Source: Paenibacillus allorhizosphaerae (GTDB lineage: Bacteria > Bacillota > Bacilli > Paenibacillales > NBRC-103111). Taken from it: a stretch of 64,000 nucleotides of DNA. The position numbers and the translations under genes are program-made. The stretch is taken from positions 434,001 through 498,000 of the forward strand of contig NZ_CAJVCE010000002.1 in NCBI RefSeq assembly GCF_910594985.1. Reading direction: 5' to 3'. Shown here piece after piece: positions 61,302 through 64,000 of the stretch. Below the pieces are notes generated by a model. It was not told where the DNA came from. It worked only from the letters and a program-made list of their open reading frames with translations, and searched no databases. Every line of letters starts with the position of its first letter. The stretch's first letter is position 1.

Positions 61302-61340
61302 CTTCATGAAATCTTCATTATTCCTTCACTCGGTCTTCAT
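61302..61340 (+). promoter_or_regulatory. Four CTTCAT direct repeats with exact 11-bp period
   Basis: CTTCAT at 61302, 61313 and 61335 and CTTCAC at 61324: six bases, five-base spacers, one helical turn each. This is the geometry bound by tandem OmpR/PhoB-family winged helices. The array ends about 21-26 bp before the likely -10 (TATTCT 61362 or TATATT 61367), replacing the -35, as for an activator site. Confidence 0.65.
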
Positions 61341-61377
61341 GAACCACTCGGAAGGCCGTGTTATTCTATATTCAGAG

Positions 61378-61394
61378 TTTAGAACTAGTCTAAA
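61378..61394 (+). promoter_or_regulatory. Fur/PerR-like inverted repeat before the reductase gene
   Basis: TTTAGA-ACTAG-TCTAAA is a perfect 6-5-6 inverted repeat at or just after the expected transcription start. It resembles a relaxed PerR/Fur box, and related TTAGA/TCTAA pieces occur before the Fur-family gene. Probably a repressor site. Confidence 0.5.
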
Positions 61395-61416
61395 TATAAA
61401 ATAGAAGGAAGGAGCG

Positions 61417-62349
61417 ATGCAGTCTATGTACGATGTAATCATTATCGGGGGTGGTCCTGCAGGCGCTTCAGCCGCGGTGTATACCGCAAGAGGGCAGCTG
61501 ACCACCTTGGTTCTGGATAAAGCCCCGAACGCCGGCGCGCTTGCTTTGACGCATAAAATCGCGAATTATCCCGGCGTTCGCGAAGAGCTGACCGGAACGC
61601 AGCTGCTCGAACGTATCCGTGACCAGGGGCGCAGCTATGGCGCCGAGTTCAAACATACGACCATTACGGCAGTCGACCTTGAAGGGGAGACGAAATACGT
61701 CTTTACGGCGGACGGCATGTTCGAAGCCAGAGCGGTTATCGTCGCGACCGGCTCGAAAGGCCGCAACCGGATGCTTCCGGGGGAAGAGCGGCTGCTTGGC
61801 AAAGGTGTCAGCACGTGCACGACATGCGACGGCGCGTTTTATGCGGGCAAAGCAGTGGCCGTCATCGGCGACTCGGAGGAGGCGCTGGATGAAGTGCTCG
61901 CCTTAAGCCGTATTGTTTCAAAAATTAATTTCATTATTCCGCGTTCCGAACTGCAGGGAGTGCGGACCATTCCGGAGCTGGCGAACTCGGAAGTCCGATT
62001 CCGGACGCGGCCTCTGGAAATTATCGGCGAAGACCGGGTGCAAGGATTGCGCATCAAAACGGCTTCAGGCGAAGAAGAAATTGTCGATGTCGACGGCGTA
62101 TTCATCTTCTTGTCGGGAAGCAAACCGGGAACCGATCTCCTGGAAGGGCAAGTACCGCTGGATTCCGAAGGGTATATGGTACTGGACGAATTGATGCAGT
62201 CCGTGGTTCCAGGTGTATTCGGAGCCGGCGAAGTACGCCGCACGCCGGTAAAGCAAGCCGTCGTTGCCGCAGCGGATGGCGCCATAGCCGCGATGGCGGC
62301 AGATAAATTCATTCATCGCCGGGAGCATGCGATCCCGCAATATAAATAA
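61417..62349 (+). CDS. Thioredoxin reductase-like flavoenzyme lacking NADPH motifs
   Basis: 310 residues with the low-Mr thioredoxin reductase layout. FAD site IIGGGPAGASAA at 9-20, redox-active CTTC at 134-137 and a C-terminal FAD motif FGAGEVRRTPVKQAVVAAADG. The NADPH domain is altered: GGGxxA reads GDSEEA (151-156) and HRRxxxR reads IPRSELQ (174-180). Both signatures that bind NADPH are lost, as in ferredoxin-linked (FFTR-type) thioredoxin reductases. Together with the glutaredoxin and peroxiredoxin genes downstream it resembles the Cp34-Cp9-Cp20 peroxide-reducing trio of Clostridium pasteurianum. The electron donor is unknown. The start may be 61417 or 61426. Confidence 0.85.
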   Translation: MQSMYDVIIIGGGPAGASAAVYTARGQLTTLVLDKAPNAGALALTHKIANYPGVREELTGTQLLERIRDQGRSYGAEFKHTTITAVDLEGETKYVFTADGMFEARAVIVATGSKGRNRMLPGEERLLGKGVSTCTTCDGAFYAGKAVAVIGDSEEALDEVLALSRIVSKINFIIPRSELQGVRTIPELANSEVRFRTRPLEIIGEDRVQGLRIKTASGEEEIVDVDGVFIFLSGSKPGTDLLEGQVPLDSEGYMVLDELMQSVVPGVFGAGEVRRTPVKQAVVAAADGAIAAMAADKFIHRREHAIPQYK

Positions 62350-62366
62350 CGAAGGAGAGCATCCAT

Positions 62367-62609
62367 ATGTCTAACGTAAAAACGCAAGCCATCGTTTACT
62401 CCAGCACCACGTGCACGTATTGCGCGCAGCTGAAAAAATATTTGACCGAGCAAAATGTAACGTTCGAAGAAAGAAACATCGATACGAACGAAGCGCATGC
62501 CGACGAACTGCGCGCTCTCGGAATGAGTTCGGTTCCGGTTACCGTCATCGGCGAAATGACCATTTTGGGCTTGAATCCGACACGCATTAAGAAAGCGTTG
62601 GCCGTTTAA
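62367..62609 (+). CDS. Glutaredoxin/NrdH-like redoxin
   Basis: 80 residues, thioredoxin fold, active-site CTYC (Cys16, Cys19), cis-Pro in SSVPVTVIG near 55. Begins 17 nt after the reductase gene with AAGGAG. It lies between the flavin reductase and the peroxiredoxin, so it is most simply the electron shuttle between them, a Cp9-type role. Confidence 0.92.
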   Translation: MSNVKTQAIVYSSTTCTYCAQLKKYLTEQNVTFEERNIDTNEAHADELRALGMSSVPVTVIGEMTILGLNPTRIKKALAV

Positions 62610-62642
62610 CTCATATTACATGAATCCAAGGAGGAACATATT

Positions 62643-63203
62643 ATGACAACTACAGCAGCAGCGGAAATCGTAAAGATAGGGCTTCAAGCGCCAAGCTTCA
62701 GCTTGCCGTCGACCAAAAACTTGCAGACGTTTGAAGAAAACGTGTCGCTGGAGGATTACCGCGGCCGATGGCTGATTTTATTTTTCTGGCCGTATGACTT
62801 TACTTATGTTTGCCCGACAGAGATCATTGCATTCAGCGATCATTACGACGCGTTCCAGGACCTGGACTGCGACATTATAGGCGCGTCTGTGGACAGCGTG
62901 TATACGCACCGCGCATGGATCCAAACGCCAAGAGACCAGCAAGGCATCGGTGCCATCCGCTATCCGATCGTTTCCGACTTTAAGAAAGAAACCGCCGCGA
63001 AATACGGCATACTGGACGAAGCGACCGGAGCGGCGCACCGCGGACTGTTCATCATCGATCCGGATGGGATCGTACGCTACCAAGTAGTGACCGATATGAA
63101 CGTCGGCCGCAGTGTGGACGAAACGCTTCGCATTCTTCAAGCGCTGCAAGCGGGCGGATTATGCCCGGCCAACTGGAAACCCGGCGAGAAAACATTAGGC
63201 TAA
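62643..63203 (+). CDS. 2-Cys peroxiredoxin, AhpC/Prx1 type
   Basis: 186 residues. Peroxidatic Cys57 in FTYVCPTEI; resolving Cys174 in GGLCPANWKPGE at the C-terminus, making it a typical 2-Cys enzyme. Reduces H2O2, organic peroxides and perhaps peroxynitrite. AAGGAGG before the ATG; 33 nt after the glutaredoxin gene. Followed by the terminator of the operon. No ahpF is present, so the reductase/glutaredoxin pair should regenerate it. Confidence 0.94.
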   Translation: MTTTAAAEIVKIGLQAPSFSLPSTKNLQTFEENVSLEDYRGRWLILFFWPYDFTYVCPTEIIAFSDHYDAFQDLDCDIIGASVDSVYTHRAWIQTPRDQQGIGAIRYPIVSDFKKETAAKYGILDEATGAAHRGLFIIDPDGIVRYQVVTDMNVGRSVDETLRILQALQAGGLCPANWKPGEKTLG

Positions 63204-63214
63204 TAGGTTTGGAA

Positions 63215-63258
63215 CGGAGAGTCCCTGTATGCTGTATGCAGCGGGGGCTCCTTTTTTT
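63215..63258 (+). terminator. Terminator of the peroxide-defence operon
   Basis: GGAG..GTCCCTG pairs with CAGCGGGGGCTCC and is followed by seven T. Confidence 0.8.
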
Positions 63259-63364
63259 CGCGCGAAGAAGGAAAAAAGCCATGGGTATGGAATATAATTG
63301 CGGTAGTTGCTTGATTCTAAATGCAATTGTCAAACCAGAGACTTCACAGGAAAGGACTACAAAT

Positions 63365-64000
63365 ATGAATGCGTTTGAAACCAATTTGAGCAAATATGCG
63401 GAGCTGCTCATTCGGGTGGGCGTCAATATTCAGCCCGGTCAGGTGCTGTTTATCGAATCGCCGATTGAAACGGTTGCACTTACCCGACTGCTCGTTCAAA
63501 AAGCGTATGAAGCCGGAGCCAAATATGTGCAAGTGCAGTGGGACGATGAAGGGGTCACCCGCGCCAGGTATGAATATGCTCCGGGCGATTCTTTTACATA
63601 TTATCCCGAATGGACGGCTCGAATGATGGAGCAGTTGGCGGAAGAGGGCGGAGCGCTTCTCAATATAAAAGTACCGAATCCGGATTTGTTCCAGGGAATC
63701 GATTCGGCCAAAGTGGCGACGGCAACGAAAGCGATGGCTTTGGCAAGGCAAAAGTACCAGGCTTATGTAAGAAACAATAACTTTAGCTGGTGTCTGGTCA
63801 AGGCGCCGACTGAAGCGTGGGCGGCGAAAGTATTTCCCGAACTGCCGAAAGAAGAACGCATCGCCACCATGTGGGATACGATTTTTCAGATGAACCGGGT
63901 GTATGCAAATGATCCCGTGGCCGCGTGGCGAGACCATATTCGCAAGCTGAAAGACGTTCAGAACGTGTTAAACGGCAAAAAGTATAAACGGCTTCATTAT
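63365..64000 (+). CDS. Aminopeptidase, M29 family (5' part, runs off the window)
   Basis: 212 codons are visible with no stop before the window ends. The opening (FETNLSKYAELLIRVGVNIQ, then PGQVLFIESPIE), AGAKYVQVQWDDE and GGALLNIKVPNPDLF match AmpS/PepS thermophilic aminopeptidases, about 410 residues when complete, dimeric metalloenzymes that remove N-terminal residues from peptides. GAAAGGA lies 9-14 nt before the ATG. The metal-binding C-terminal half lies outside. Confidence 0.9.
   Translation, partial: MNAFETNLSKYAELLIRVGVNIQPGQVLFIESPIETVALTRLLVQKAYEAGAKYVQVQWDDEGVTRARYEYAPGDSFTYYPEWTARMMEQLAEEGGALLNIKVPNPDLFQGIDSAKVATATKAMALARQKYQAYVRNNNFSWCLVKAPTEAWAAKVFPELPKEERIATMWDTIFQMNRVYANDPVAAWRDHIRKLKDVQNVLNGKKYKRLHY

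Overview
The window reads as chromosome of a Gram-positive, endospore-forming Firmicute, most likely Paenibacillaceae (Paenibacillus/Cohnella-like). The evidence is near-canonical AGGAGG ribosome binding sites, frequent TTG/GTG starts, Rho-independent terminators after most genes, spore genes (a CotF-type coat protein, a LysM/GH18 cortex-lytic enzyme, a YtcC-like glycosyltransferase) and the order M19 dipeptidase - korAB - miaB - ricA, which resembles the spoVS-tdh-kbl-miaB-ymcA area of Bacillus. No rRNA, tRNA or CRISPR array was found.

Layout. 0-7 kb: dipeptidase, 2-oxoglutarate:ferredoxin oxidoreductase (korAB), pduL, miaB, ricA. 7-13 kb: a cytochrome P450 translationally coupled to a micro-ORF, a zinc alcohol dehydrogenase, nikR, nicotinate phosphoribosyltransferase and small ywbE/ymaF-type genes. 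13-20.5 kb: hrpB helicase, a probable structured RNA, a Smr-less MutS2-like ATPase, a wrecked IS1595-type transposase behind an intact-looking SOS promoter, and a degenerate minisatellite. 20.5-25 kb: a Crh-like HPr protein lacking the catalytic His, a membrane metallophosphoesterase, type II pantothenate kinase with an apparent CTG start, and a PASTA pseudokinase. 25-31 kb: GH51 arabinofuranosidase and GH29 fucosidase, each next to a divergent regulator. 31-38 kb: pgsA, a TetR/P450 pair, then a graveyard of gene fragments (hisG, ABC ATPase, amide hydrolase, response regulator). 37.8-50.6 kb: orphan histidine kinase, two cell-wall hydrolases, DoxX, and a carbohydrate block (AraC, cupin, GH36, two tandem sugar-binding lipoproteins behind cre sites, lactonase). 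50.7-60 kb: acetyltransferases, CotF, a YhcYZ/AirSR-like two-component system with a four-cysteine GAF domain, FMN reductase, a truncated VOC protein, an MmyB-like regulator and fabF. 60-63.2 kb: a peroxide-defence cassette. The window ends inside an M29 aminopeptidase.

The most interesting block is 60.1-63.2 kb. A PerR/Fur-like sensor overlaps a kinase-less OmpR-type regulator with a degenerate receiver. These are followed by a flavin thioredoxin reductase-like enzyme that has lost both NADPH-binding motifs, a NrdH-like glutaredoxin and a 2-Cys peroxiredoxin. Between the regulators and the enzymes lie four CTTCAT repeats in an exact 11-bp register, as expected of an OmpR-family operator, and a Fur-like inverted repeat. 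Other leads are the SOS promoter on the transposase remnant, the Crh-like protein with a cre site, the structured RNA before the MutS2-like gene, and the PASTA pseudokinase.

All functional calls rest on reading motifs by eye; no database search was run.
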